This document shows, piece by piece, positions 33,671-41,850 of a stretch of 64,000 nucleotides of DNA (position 1 is its first letter; each line of letters starts with the position of its first letter). Source of the stretch: Actinotalea soli (GTDB lineage Bacteria > Actinomycetota > Actinomycetes > Actinomycetales > Cellulomonadaceae); assembly GCF_017565425.1 (NCBI RefSeq), contig NZ_JAGEMK010000005.1, positions 124,001 through 188,000 on the forward strand, written 5' to 3'. The position numbers and the translations under genes were made by a program. The notes beneath the pieces are model-generated. The model was not told the origin of the DNA. It made no database searches and saw only the letters and a program-made list of their open reading frames with translations.

Positions 33671-34138
33671 TCAGTCTGCCGAGTCCGCCGACGGCGGGCT
33701 GGCGGGCGAGGGAGCCGAGGCAGGGCTGGGAGCCGAGGCAGGGCTGGGAGCGGAGGCCGGGCTCGGGGGCGACTGCGGGGAGGGGGCCGACGCCGGGCTC
33801 TGCGGCGAGGGGGCGCTCGGGGCCGAGGCGGGAGAGGGAGCGCTCTGCGGAGACACGGGCGAGGGGGCCGAGGCCGGGCTCGGGGCACTGTCCGGGCTCA
33901 GCGGGCTCTGCGCCGAGGCCACGGTCTGCGCCGACACCGCGCTGCCTGCGCTCACCGTGGTGGGGGTGATCCGCGAGACGCCCTGCACGGCAGCGGTGCG
34001 GTCGGAGACCGAGCGCACCTGCTCCACCTCGGGCTCGACCTCGGCGGGCGCGAAGGGGCCGGCCCCGACCGCGGCGGTCGCGCCGACGCCGAGGGCGCCG
34101 AGGGCCCCGGTGACGATGAAGACGGTCCTGGTGCTCAT
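33671..34138 (-). CDS. Secreted Ser/Pro/Ala-rich small protein, paralogue 2
   Basis: I start this gene at the ATG at 34136-34138, which has a perfect AAGGAG 5 bases upstream, giving 155 residues. The N-terminus MSTRTVFIVTGALGALGVGA with TAAVGAGPFAP mirrors the neighbour at 33185-33550. The second half is a long run of SPxSAP repeats ending SPPSADSAD. An upstream GTG at 34192 is open in frame but has no support. The TCTCATC repeats upstream suggest control by the adjacent OmpR-type regulator. Function unknown. Confidence 0.7.
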   Translation of the reverse strand: MSTRTVFIVTGALGALGVGATAAVGAGPFAPAEVEPEVEQVRSVSDRTAAVQGVSRITPTTVSAGSAVSAQTVASAQSPLSPDSAPSPASAPSPVSPQSAPSPASAPSAPSPQSPASAPSPQSPPSPASAPSPASAPSPASAPSPASPPSADSAD

Positions 34139-34205
34139 GGTTTCTCCTTGCTCGTCCGGCTCGTCGCCGGTCTTCGTCCTGATACCCCTCACCGTGGTCT
34201 CCCGG

Positions 34206-34245
34206 GATGAGAGGTCGAGGACGTGGGGATGAGAGCTCTCTCAGA
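34206..34245 (-). promoter_or_regulatory. TCTCATC repeats upstream of the secreted-protein genes
   Basis: Reading the minus strand, TCTCATC lies at 34206-34212 and 34228-34234 (22 bases, two helical turns apart), and an inverted partner TCTCAGA lies at 34239-34245 on the plus strand, 11 bases further. A -10-like GTATCA (about 34180-34185) lies 27 bases from the first repeat. The same heptamers precede the two-component operon and the 35600 region. Confidence 0.5.
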
Positions 34246-35584
34246 CTCCTGGACCGCCCCCCTGGTCCCGCGTCTGGTCCCGACGCGGGACCAGGGGTGC
34301 GGTCATGTCCCGGGCCGCGTCCGCCCAGCGCTCCGCGGCGGCCAGCCGCCCCTCGGCGTCGCGCAGGCCGTCCTCGCGCAGGCCGTCCTCGGCACCCTCC
34401 CGACGCGCGCCCGCGACCAGGGACAGGGCGACGGCTCCCGCCCGCGCCCGCAGGGCGACGGGGTCGACGCCGGCCTCGAGGGCCTGCGTCCAGCGCCTCA
34501 CCGTCGCGGGCACGTGGCGGTGCACCTCCGGGGCCATCGCCGGCAGCACGCTGAGGTGCCCCAGCAGGCAGGCGAGGTCGTCGACACGGTGCCCGGGCCC
34601 GACCGCGTCGACGTCGAGCAGACCGACGACCTCGGCGCCGGCCAGCAGCAGGTTGGCGTCGTGCAGGTCCCCGTGGGTGGGCACGACCGGTCCGGGGTCC
34701 GAGGCCGCCATGAGCTCGACGAGCTCGGTGGTCAGCCGGTCGACCCGCTCGGCCTGGCCCGGGAGCGCGGCCCGTGCTGCCGCGGCGTGGTCGCGCACCC
34801 GCTCGGCCCACGAGGGCCGCCGGGGCAGGTCCAGGAGCTGCGGGGGAAGGGTGTCGAGCAGGTCCAGGACCGCACGCGGTCCCACCGCCTGGGCCCCGTC
34901 CGCAGCCAGGGCCACGGTGAGCGGCTCGCCGGGTACCTCGTCGAGCACGAGCAGCCCGTCGGCGAGGAGTCGGGCGGGGGCCACGGGCAGTCCCGCGTCG
35001 AGCAGGAGACCGTGCCGGGCGTGAAGCATCGCGGCGGTGTGCGGACGGACGACCTTGAGGTACAGGGTGCGCTGGGCGAGCCTCGCGCGCAGCACCGCTC
35101 GGCGCAGGGGACGGTACGTGACCAGCTCGAGGGCGAGCACGGGGCTGCCCAGCACGGCACCGAGGTGCTCGGCCGAGCTCGCTGCGACCAGGCCGGGCAG
35201 GGCGGGATCGGCCGGGTGTCGCCAGACGTGCACGGTGCGGCCGTCGACCTCGACCCGCTGGACCCCGGCGGGCAGGTCGGTCGAGGCTCCGGCGTGGTGA
35301 GCCGACGCGGCGGCGGCACGTCGGGGGGCGACCGGCGCGGTCGTCCCGAGCAGGTACTCCTCGCCGCGGGTGGAGCCCTGGCGCCAGGTGACCGTCCACC
35401 CGACCGTGACGCCCACCCCGGGACGGTGGTGCACCGCGTGGCGTTCCCACGCCTCGAGCCCGACCCCCTCGGCCGCGAGCACCGCGCGCAGCAGCTCCTC
35501 GGCTGCCGGGCCGGCGAGGAGGTCGAGGTCGGCCGTGCCGTGCACGTCGACGGCGGCCTCGGCAGACCCACGGGAGGCGAGCAT
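34241..35584 (-). CDS. Phosphotransferase-fold (APH/choline kinase-like) protein
   Basis: A protein of the aminoglycoside phosphotransferase fold. The catalytic segment VPTHGDLHDANLLL gives the HGDLHxxN motif and GLLDVDAVGPG the metal-binding Asp; LYLKVVRP may supply the ATP-binding Lys. An N-terminal region of about 130 residues is not typical of APH. I prefer the ATG at 35582-35584 (447 residues); a GTG at 35620 would place operator repeats inside the gene. The real substrate is unknown: kinases of this fold act on sugars, choline, maltose or drugs. It is divergent to an adenosine deaminase. Confidence 0.72.
   Translation of the reverse strand: MLASRGSAEAAVDVHGTADLDLLAGPAAEELLRAVLAAEGVGLEAWERHAVHHRPGVGVTVGWTVTWRQGSTRGEEYLLGTTAPVAPRRAAAASAHHAGASTDLPAGVQRVEVDGRTVHVWRHPADPALPGLVAASSAEHLGAVLGSPVLALELVTYRPLRRAVLRARLAQRTLYLKVVRPHTAAMLHARHGLLLDAGLPVAPARLLADGLLVLDEVPGEPLTVALAADGAQAVGPRAVLDLLDTLPPQLLDLPRRPSWAERVRDHAAAARAALPGQAERVDRLTTELVELMAASDPGPVVPTHGDLHDANLLLAGAEVVGLLDVDAVGPGHRVDDLACLLGHLSVLPAMAPEVHRHVPATVRRWTQALEAGVDPVALRARAGAVALSLVAGARREGAEDGLREDGLRDAEGRLAAAERWADAARDMTAPLVPRRDQTRDQGGGPGV
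34259..34297 (-). terminator. Hairpin inside the 3' end of the phosphotransferase gene
   Basis: A perfect 16-base-pair stem (34259-34274 with 34282-34297) with a 7-base loop lies entirely within the last 19 codons of the gene. It looks like a normal terminator but the reading frame continues through it and stops at 34241. Confidence 0.65.
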
Positions 35585-35606
35585 GACCCGGAGCCTGACC
35601 CGCTCG

Positions 35607-35646
35607 TGTGAGAGCCGCACGAGAGGAGGATGAGAACTCTCTCATC
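35607..35646. promoter_or_regulatory. Divergent operator with 11-base heptamer repeats
   Basis: On the minus strand three repeats run toward the phosphotransferase: TCTCATC (35629-35635), TCTCGTG (35618-35624) and TCTCACA (35607-35613), each 11 bases apart. On the plus strand TCTCATC (35640-35646) faces the deaminase, 11 bases further. A CAGGCT -10 (35592-35597) starts 16 bases past the last minus-strand repeat and ends 7 bases before the ATG at 35584; CACACT (35661-35666) ends 6 bases before the deaminase ATG. Both messages look leaderless. Confidence 0.55.
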
Positions 35647-35672
35647 CAACCACCTGCTGGCACACTGACCCG

Positions 35673-36746
35673 ATGCGTGACCTGGCGGCCCTGCCCAAGG
35701 CCCACCTCCACCTGCACTTCACGGGCTCCATGCGGGTCCCGACCCTGGCAGCGCTCGCCGAGGAGCGCGACGTCCGCCTCCCGCGGGCCCTGCTGGACGG
35801 CGACCCCCTGCAGCTCCCCGCCGGCGCACGCGGCTGGTTCCGCTTCCAACGCCTCTACGACGCCGCCCGGGCCTGCGTGCGCTCCGAGGCGCACCTGCGC
35901 CGGATCGTCGCGGAGGCCGCGCAGGACGACGCCGCCGAGGGCTCGGGCCGGCTCGAGATGCAGGTGGACCCGACGTCGTACGCGCCCTTCGTCGGGGGGA
36001 TCACCCCCGCGCTGGAGATCGTCCTGGACGAGGCACGGGCCGCGAGCGCCCGCACCGGCGTCGAGGTGGGGGTGGTGGTCGCGGCCTCCCGGATGCGTCA
36101 TCCGCTCGAGGCCCGGACCCTCGCGCGCCTGGCGGCCCGGCACGCCGGGGACCAGCCCGGCCAGGTGGTGGGGTTCGGCCTCAGCAACGACGAGCGCCGC
36201 GGGGACACCGAGGCGTTCGGGCCCGCCTTCGCGATCGCCCGACGCGCAGGGCTGGCCTCCGTGCCGCACGGCGGCGAGCTCCTGGGCCCCGCCCACGTGA
36301 CCGAGGTGCTCGACCACCTGGGTCCGGACCGGCTGGGCCACGGGGTCCGCGCCGTCGAGGACGCGCGGGTGCTCGAGACGGTGGTCGAGCGCGGCATCGC
36401 CCTCGAGGTCTGCCCCGCGTCGAACGTCTCGCTCGGGGTCTACGCCGAGGACCACCACGTCCCGCTCCGCCGGTTGGCCGAGGCGGGGGTGACGATGGCC
36501 CTGGGGGCCGACGACCCGTTGCTCTTCGGCTCACGCCTGGTCGCGCAGTACGAGGCGGCGCGGACCGTGCACGGCTTCGACGACGCGGCCCTCGCCGAGC
36601 TGGCCCGCGGGTCGATCCGCGCCTCGGTCGCGACCGACGAGACCCGGCGCCGGCTGCTGGCCGGGGTCGACGCGTGGCTGGCGGGCCCCGAGGGTCAGAG
36701 CGAGCAGCCGACCAGCACGGGCTCGGCCTCGAGGGTGATGCCGTAG
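35673..36746 (+). CDS. add: Adenosine deaminase family protein
   Basis: Probably hydrolyses adenosine or a related aminated nucleoside, in purine salvage. The 357 residues contain the metal-binding HLHLH near residue 11, the catalytic VPHGGE (HxGE; canonical enzymes have HAGE), RLGHGVRAVED, LEVCPASNVSLGV and the metal Asp in LGADDPLLFGS. The HGGE and GADD variants are typical of an actinomycete branch. Its 3' end overlaps the convergent murB gene by 52 bases. The exact substrate is uncertain. Confidence 0.85.
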   Translation: MRDLAALPKAHLHLHFTGSMRVPTLAALAEERDVRLPRALLDGDPLQLPAGARGWFRFQRLYDAARACVRSEAHLRRIVAEAAQDDAAEGSGRLEMQVDPTSYAPFVGGITPALEIVLDEARAASARTGVEVGVVVAASRMRHPLEARTLARLAARHAGDQPGQVVGFGLSNDERRGDTEAFGPAFAIARRAGLASVPHGGELLGPAHVTEVLDHLGPDRLGHGVRAVEDARVLETVVERGIALEVCPASNVSLGVYAEDHHVPLRRLAEAGVTMALGADDPLLFGSRLVAQYEAARTVHGFDDAALAELARGSIRASVATDETRRRLLAGVDAWLAGPEGQSEQPTSTGSASRVMP

Positions 36747-37846
36747 GCCTCGCGGACGCCGTCCCGCACGCTGCGCGCGAGGGTCAGGAGGTCCTCGGTG
36801 CTGCCGCCGCCCCGGTGGGTGAGGGCCAGGCTGTGCTTGGTCGACAGTCCCACGACCCCGGGCAGGCCGTAGCCCTTGGTGAAGCCGGCGTTGTCGATCA
36901 ACCAGGCCGCGCTCGTCTTGACCAGGGCCTCGCCGCCAGCCCCGCTGGCGGGGGCGGCTGCGGAGGTGGTCGGGCGCACCGGGTAGCGGGGCGCCCCCTC
37001 GGGCAGCATGTCGGCGACCTCGGCGGGGACCACCGGGTTGGTGAAGAAGGAGCCCGCGCTCCAGGTGTCACGGTCGGCGGCGTCGAGCACCATGCCCTTG
37101 CCCCCGCGCAGCTCGAGGACGGCGGCCCGCACCTCGGCAAGGGGCGCGCGCTCCCCCACCGCGACGTCGAGGCGCCGTGCGAGCTCGGCGTAGGCCACAG
37201 GGGCCGAGAGCGTGCCGAGCCGCAGCTGGAAGCCGACCTCGAGCACCACGTACCGCGGGGTGGGGGCCCAGCGGCTGGGTGAGCCGTCGGCCTCGCGCAG
37301 CGAGCGCTTGAGCAGCGAGGTGCGGTACCCGAAGGCCAGGTCCGTCAGGGCGAGGGTGCGGGTGCGCTGCTGCTCGCGGTCCCACACGCGCACCGTGGAG
37401 ATCACCCCCGAGACCTCCTGGCCGTAGGCACCCACGTTCTGCACGGGGGTCGCGCCGGTCGAGCCAGGGATCCCCGCCAGGGCCTCGACCCCGACCCACC
37501 CCTCGGCGACGGCCCGGTCGACGACGTCGACCCACGGCGTCCCGGCGGGCACGGTGATCGACGCACCGACGCAGGACATGGCGTCGTCGAGCCGGATGCC
37601 CGTGCGGACATCACGGACCACCAGGCCCGGGAAGCCCTCGTCGGGCACCACGAGGTTCGACCCGCCGCCGAGGACGAGCACGGGCTGACCGGCGTCATCG
37701 GCTGCGCGGACCTCCGCGACGAGCTCCTCGGCGCTGGCGGCCTCGACGTAGCGTCCGGCAGGTCCACCCAGGCGCAGGGTGGTCAGGTCGGCCAGGGCGG
37801 GCACGTCGGCGGTGGTCGAGGTCGGTGCTGCGGGTGAAGTCGTCAC
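36695..37846 (-). CDS. murB: UDP-N-acetylenolpyruvoylglucosamine reductase
   Basis: MurB reduces enolpyruvyl-UDP-GlcNAc to UDP-MurNAc, using FAD and NADPH, in peptidoglycan synthesis. It starts at GTG (MTTSPAAPTSTTADVPALAD) and has 383 residues. Visible are the FAD loop LVLGGGSNLVVPDEGF, GIPGSTGATPVQNVGAYGQE, and GSFFTNPVVP with the proton-donor Ser. The length is usual for actinomycetes. It overlaps the deaminase tail on the opposite strand. Confidence 0.95.
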   Translation of the reverse strand: MTTSPAAPTSTTADVPALADLTTLRLGGPAGRYVEAASAEELVAEVRAADDAGQPVLVLGGGSNLVVPDEGFPGLVVRDVRTGIRLDDAMSCVGASITVPAGTPWVDVVDRAVAEGWVGVEALAGIPGSTGATPVQNVGAYGQEVSGVISTVRVWDREQQRTRTLALTDLAFGYRTSLLKRSLREADGSPSRWAPTPRYVVLEVGFQLRLGTLSAPVAYAELARRLDVAVGERAPLAEVRAAVLELRGGKGMVLDAADRDTWSAGSFFTNPVVPAEVADMLPEGAPRYPVRPTTSAAAPASGAGGEALVKTSAAWLIDNAGFTKGYGLPGVVGLSTKHSLALTHRGGGSTEDLLTLARSVRDGVREAYGITLEAEPVLVGCSL

Positions 37847-37865
37847 GGTCCCAGGCTAGGCCCGG

Positions 37866-39137
37866 TCAGTCCTGCGGGCGCGCCCCGGCCGCGGTGGGCA
37901 AGGGCTCGGCGGCACGCAGCACGAACAGACCGATCACCACGGGGATCGTGATGACCAGCAGCGCCTCGCGGTAGCCGACGTGCTCGGCGAGGAATCCCAG
38001 CAGGGGCGGCCCGGCGAGGAAGGCGCTGTAGCCGATGGTCGCCACGACGGCGACCCGCGGGGCCGCGCGCAACGGGTCGTCCGAGGCGGCGCTCATGCCC
38101 ACCGGGAACCCCAGGGCTGCTCCCGCTCCCCAGGCCAGGACACCGACGAGGGCCAGCCACATCCACGGCGACAGGCCGAAGACCAGGAGCCCGACCAGCG
38201 CGAGCCCTGCCGACAGGCGCAGCACCGCGATCCGGCCCCACCGGTCCAGCAGGCTCGTGCCGAGGAAGCGCATGCCCGTCATCGCGGTCACGAAGACCGC
38301 GAACCCGAGCGCGCCGACCGCGTTGGAGGTGCCGAACCCGTCGACCACGGCGAGGCTGACCCAGTCGTTGGCGGCCCCCTCGGTCAGGGCCGCGGCGAGC
38401 ACCACGAGGCCGATCAGCAGGGTGCGGGGCTCGAGCCACGCCGCGAAGACGCTGCGTCGCGGCGCACCGTCGGCCGAGCTGGGGGTCTCGCTGTGCGTGC
38501 CCTCGGGCAGGAACCAGCGCGAGGAGACCACCACGCCCACCAGGCTCAGCGTCAGCGCGACGGCGAGGTGGGCGACCACCGGGGCGTGCAGCCAGGCCGC
38601 GAGCGCTCCGACCCCGGCGCCCGCGAGGGTGCCCAGGGAGAAGCCTGCGTGGAAGCGCGGCATCACGGCCTTGTGCAGCGCCTGCTCGACCGCGGCCCCC
38701 TCGAGGTTCATCGCGGCGTCCCAGACGCCGGTGCCGATGCCGAAGAGCACCAGGGCAGCAGCCACGAGCCAGGTCGTCCCGAGGGCGACGCCGGTGGCCG
38801 CGACGAGCAGCCCGACGACGTTCACCACCGCGAAGGTCAGGATGGTGCGGCGCGCCCCGAGCCGCTGGACCACGAGCCCCGAGAGGGGCAGGGCCGCGAG
38901 GGAGCCGATCGCCCCGAGGAGCAGCAGCACGCCCATCTCGTTGGGCCGCAGCTCGAGCTGGTCCCGTACCGCGGGAAGGCGAGCCGCCCAGTTGGCGAAG
39001 TTGAAGCCGTTGAGCACGAAGGTCGCGAAGACCGCGGCGCTCGCGAACCGGACCTGGCGCAGGGACAGGCCGGGGCCGGACGGCACCGGAGAAGGTCCGG
39101 GCCTGCCTGCGTCGTCATGGGTGGGCGTGCTCGTCAT
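37866..39137 (-). CDS. MFS transporter, member 1 of a tandem pair
   Basis: A major facilitator superfamily permease. The 423 residues contain about 12 hydrophobic segments, with GLVVQRLGARRTILTFA as the loop 2-3 motif and a polar central loop around residues 205-225. ANWAARLPAVRDQLEL and GTGVWDAAMNLEGAAVEQAL also occur in the neighbour at 39134 in related form, so they are paralogues. The ATG overlaps the stop of that neighbour. The substrate is unknown; the family resembles sugar or drug efflux permeases. Confidence 0.85.
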   Translation of the reverse strand: MTSTPTHDDAGRPGPSPVPSGPGLSLRQVRFASAAVFATFVLNGFNFANWAARLPAVRDQLELRPNEMGVLLLLGAIGSLAALPLSGLVVQRLGARRTILTFAVVNVVGLLVAATGVALGTTWLVAAALVLFGIGTGVWDAAMNLEGAAVEQALHKAVMPRFHAGFSLGTLAGAGVGALAAWLHAPVVAHLAVALTLSLVGVVVSSRWFLPEGTHSETPSSADGAPRRSVFAAWLEPRTLLIGLVVLAAALTEGAANDWVSLAVVDGFGTSNAVGALGFAVFVTAMTGMRFLGTSLLDRWGRIAVLRLSAGLALVGLLVFGLSPWMWLALVGVLAWGAGAALGFPVGMSAASDDPLRAAPRVAVVATIGYSAFLAGPPLLGFLAEHVGYREALLVITIPVVIGLFVLRAAEPLPTAAGARPQD

Positions 39138-40552
39138 CGACCGACCTCGCTCGGGACCCGCTCGGCCTCTCCGAGCCCGGCGAGCGTATCGGGGACCACG
39201 ACCTCGACGAGGAGGTCGTCACCGGTCACCGAGGCCGAGGGCGCAGGCACCGACCCGGCGTCGGGACCACCGGTGGGACGCACGCCGCGCGGGACCGCGG
39301 CGGGCGCCGTCGAGCGGACCTGGCCCGAGAGGACGATGCTCACGACCATCGCACCGAGGATCAGGAGCAGCGCCTGGCGGGTGCCCAGGCTCTCGGCAGC
39401 GAGTCCCAGCAGCGGCGGGGCGGCGAGCGAGGCCACCGACGCGAAGGCTGAGACGACGGCGACCCGACCGGCCGCACGCATCGGGTCCTCGGAGACGGCC
39501 ACCATCCCGATCGGGACGGCGAGCCCCGCACCGAGCCCCCACCCGACGACGCCGAGGAGCGCGAGGGGCAGCGACGGCGCGGTGCCGAAGAGCGCGAGCC
39601 CCGCGAAGGACACCACGCCCGAGCCGAGCAGGACCCGCACGCGACCGAAGCGGTCGATCAGGCGGGTGCCGACCAGACGGGCGACCGTCATCGAGGCGAC
39701 GAAGACCCCGAAGACGAGGGCCGCGACCGCCTCGCTCTGCGCGAAGCCGTCCACCACCGCGATGGCCAACCAGTTGTTGGCCGAGCCCTCCGAGAGGGCG
39801 GCGGTCATGACCACCAGGCCGATGAGCAGGGTGCGCTTCTCCCGCCAGGCGCCCAGGGACCTGCGCATCCCCGCACCGCGCCGACGAGGGCCGGCGTCCC
39901 CGGCCTGCGCCGCGGAGACCGGCTCGGGCGGCAGGGGCAGCACGGCGCCGGGCACGGCACGGAACCGCCACACCAGGCTCGCGACGCTCACGACGCCGAA
40001 CTGGATCAGCAGCGGGACCTGGCCCCAGGCCGCCAGGGCGCCGATCCCCGAGCCCACCACCGAGCCGATCGAGAAGGCCGCGTGGAACTGGGGCACGACC
40101 GTGCGGCCCATGCGGCGCTCGATGACGGCCGTCTCGACGTTCATGGGCACGTTGCCCAGGGCGAAGGAGGCGCTCATCAGGACGATCCCGGCCACCAGGA
40201 CCGCCACGCTGCCGAGGGTCGGGCCCAGCCCGAGGGCCAGGGTGGCGAGGCTGAACAGGACGGCTGCCACCAGCATCGTGCGGCGGCTGCCCCAGCGCAC
40301 CACGATCGCCCCCGCCACCAGCACCATGGTCAGCGAGCCGACGGCGCCGATCAGGAGGATGACGCCGAGGTCGCTCGTGGTGAGGTCGAGCTGGTCCCGC
40401 ACCGAGGGCAGTCGGGACAGCCAGCTCGACACGGTCAGGCCGAGCAGGACGTAGAGCCCCAGGAGGAGCCTGCGCGCGCGCAGGACCTCGGGGGCGACGC
40501 GGGCGTCGCGGGACGTGGGACGAGACGCGCGGCGCGCGCGGAGCACAGACAT
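39134..40552 (-). CDS. MFS transporter, member 2 of a tandem pair
   Basis: A paralogue of the permease at 37866-39137. I start at the ATG at 40550-40552 (MSVLRARRASRPTSRDARVA), giving 472 residues; an upstream extension to 40714 covers an operator and is unlikely. SSWLSRLPSVRDQLDL, VVRWGSRRTMLVAA and GNVPMNVETAVIERRMG are seen. A C-terminal hydrophilic tail of about 60 residues is unusual. It is divergent from a LacI regulator, which probably controls both permeases. Confidence 0.85.
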   Translation of the reverse strand: MSVLRARRASRPTSRDARVAPEVLRARRLLLGLYVLLGLTVSSWLSRLPSVRDQLDLTTSDLGVILLIGAVGSLTMVLVAGAIVVRWGSRRTMLVAAVLFSLATLALGLGPTLGSVAVLVAGIVLMSASFALGNVPMNVETAVIERRMGRTVVPQFHAAFSIGSVVGSGIGALAAWGQVPLLIQFGVVSVASLVWRFRAVPGAVLPLPPEPVSAAQAGDAGPRRRGAGMRRSLGAWREKRTLLIGLVVMTAALSEGSANNWLAIAVVDGFAQSEAVAALVFGVFVASMTVARLVGTRLIDRFGRVRVLLGSGVVSFAGLALFGTAPSLPLALLGVVGWGLGAGLAVPIGMVAVSEDPMRAAGRVAVVSAFASVASLAAPPLLGLAAESLGTRQALLLILGAMVVSIVLSGQVRSTAPAAVPRGVRPTGGPDAGSVPAPSASVTGDDLLVEVVVPDTLAGLGEAERVPSEVGR

Positions 40553-40687
40553 GCAGGCCGATCCAGGTGAGCAGAGCACGGGTGCCGGGGCTGCCGGCAC
40601 GGGGAGGGATGGGCACGTCCTCGTGCCGTGACGCCCTGCTGTCGCCTCCGGGAGCGGCGCGGCCCTCGAGGGGCGTCCGGTCCGGGT

Positions 40688-40701
40688 TCGAATCGTTTCG
40701 A
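40688..40701. promoter_or_regulatory. Candidate LacI-family operator 1
   Basis: TCGAATCGTTTCGA is palindromic at 12 of 14 positions around a central CG, as LacI-family operators are. It lies in the 216-base divergent gap between the permease and the regulator. Confidence 0.55.
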
Positions 40702-40738
40702 GGCGTCGCGACAAGTCTGCCGATAGGCTGCGGGAACG

Positions 40739-40752
40739 TCAAACGGATTCGA
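40739..40752. promoter_or_regulatory. Candidate LacI-family operator 2
   Basis: TCAAACGGATTCGA matches the reverse complement of operator 1 at 11 of 14 positions and lies 16 bases before the regulator ATG, 51 bases from operator 1. Confidence 0.45.
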
Positions 40753-40768
40753 CCACGAGGCAGGTGAG

Positions 40769-41833
40769 ATGGGGCACAGTCGACCGACCCTGGCTGACGT
40801 GGCCGGTGCGGCCGGTGTCTCGGTCTCGACCGCCTCCCTCGCGTTCTCGGGCGCGGGCCCCATCGCGGCCGCGACCCGTGACCGTGTCCTCGCCGCCGCC
40901 GGCGAGCTCGGGTACTCGGGCCCCAACCCCCTGGGCCGTTCGCTGCGCAGCGGCCGCTCGGGCATCGCCGCCGTGGTGATCGGCGACCAGCTGCGGCGCA
41001 GCTTCCGCGACCCGGTCTCGGTGCAGGTGCTCGACGGCCTGGTGAGCACCCTGGGCCAGATGGGCCTCGGCGTCCTGCTCGTGCCGGGCATGCCCGCCAC
41101 CGAGGGCACGACCGGGGTCGACCCGCTGCTCGAGACGGCACCCATGGACGTCGCGGTCCTCATCTGGGGCTCGCGCGAGGACGACCCCGCTCTCCTCTCG
41201 CTCCAGCGCCGCGGGGTGCCCGTGGTGATCGGGGAGGGCCCCTCGGTCGAGGGGGTGCCTGTCGTCGGCATCCAGGACCGGCGCGGGTCCGAGGAGCTCG
41301 CCCGGCACCTGGTGGACCTCGGCCACGAGCGCATCGCCGTCGTGAGCCTGCCGTTCGGCGGACCCCGCCGCTGCGCCGTGGTGTCCCCCCAGCGCATGAC
41401 CGAGCTGAGGTGGACACCGACCAAGCACCGGCTCGAGGGGCTGCAGGACGCGGGGGTCGTACCCACGGTCGTGGTCGAGGCCGCGGCCTCGCTCGTCGAG
41501 GAGGGGCAGGCCGCCGGGCGCCTGCTGCTCGACGTCGAGGACCCGCCGACGGCCGTCGTGGCGCAGTCCGACCTGCTGGCCGCCGGGGTGCTGCTCGCCG
41601 CCCGCGACCTCGGGCTGCGCGTCCCTCAGGACGTCTCGGTCGCGGGGTTCGACGGGATCGACCTGCCGTGGCTCGCCCCCGACGTGCTGACCACCGTGGC
41701 CCAGCCCCTGGCGGCCAAGGGCGAGGCCCTCGGTCAGACGGTCGCAGCTCTCCTCGCAGGAGAGCAGCCCGAGCCCGCACTGCTCCCGGTCACCCTGCGC
41801 ACCGGCACGACGACGGGGCCGCCACGCACCTAG
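40769..41833 (+). CDS. LacI-family transcriptional regulator
   Basis: A DNA-binding repressor. The 354 residues show the helix-turn-helix PTLADVAGAAGVSVSTASLA at residues 6-25, a hinge helix with NPLGRSLRSGRSG, and a periplasmic-binding-protein-like effector domain ending with the canonical VPQDVSVAGFDGIDLPWLAP. It is transcribed away from the MFS pair, whose genes it probably represses in response to a small ligand. Confidence 0.9.
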   Translation: MGHSRPTLADVAGAAGVSVSTASLAFSGAGPIAAATRDRVLAAAGELGYSGPNPLGRSLRSGRSGIAAVVIGDQLRRSFRDPVSVQVLDGLVSTLGQMGLGVLLVPGMPATEGTTGVDPLLETAPMDVAVLIWGSREDDPALLSLQRRGVPVVIGEGPSVEGVPVVGIQDRRGSEELARHLVDLGHERIAVVSLPFGGPRRCAVVSPQRMTELRWTPTKHRLEGLQDAGVVPTVVVEAAASLVEEGQAAGRLLLDVEDPPTAVVAQSDLLAAGVLLAARDLGLRVPQDVSVAGFDGIDLPWLAPDVLTTVAQPLAAKGEALGQTVAALLAGEQPEPALLPVTLRTGTTTGPPRT

Positions 41834-41850
41834 GCGGTCGCGCGGGCAGG

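Noticed and set aside
33690-33900. Short regular repeats resembling a repeat array
   Set aside because: They are the codons of the Ser/Pro/Ala repeat tail of the secreted protein; repeat units and spacers are not of CRISPR type and no cas gene is near.
34228-35646. Flanking palindromes as ends of a mobile element
   Set aside because: No transposase, no target duplication and both blocks fit promoter operators better.
36225-36290. HGGE in place of HAGE in the adenosine deaminase as a broken active site
   Set aside because: The catalytic His and Glu remain, and the same form occurs in other actinomycete members of the family.
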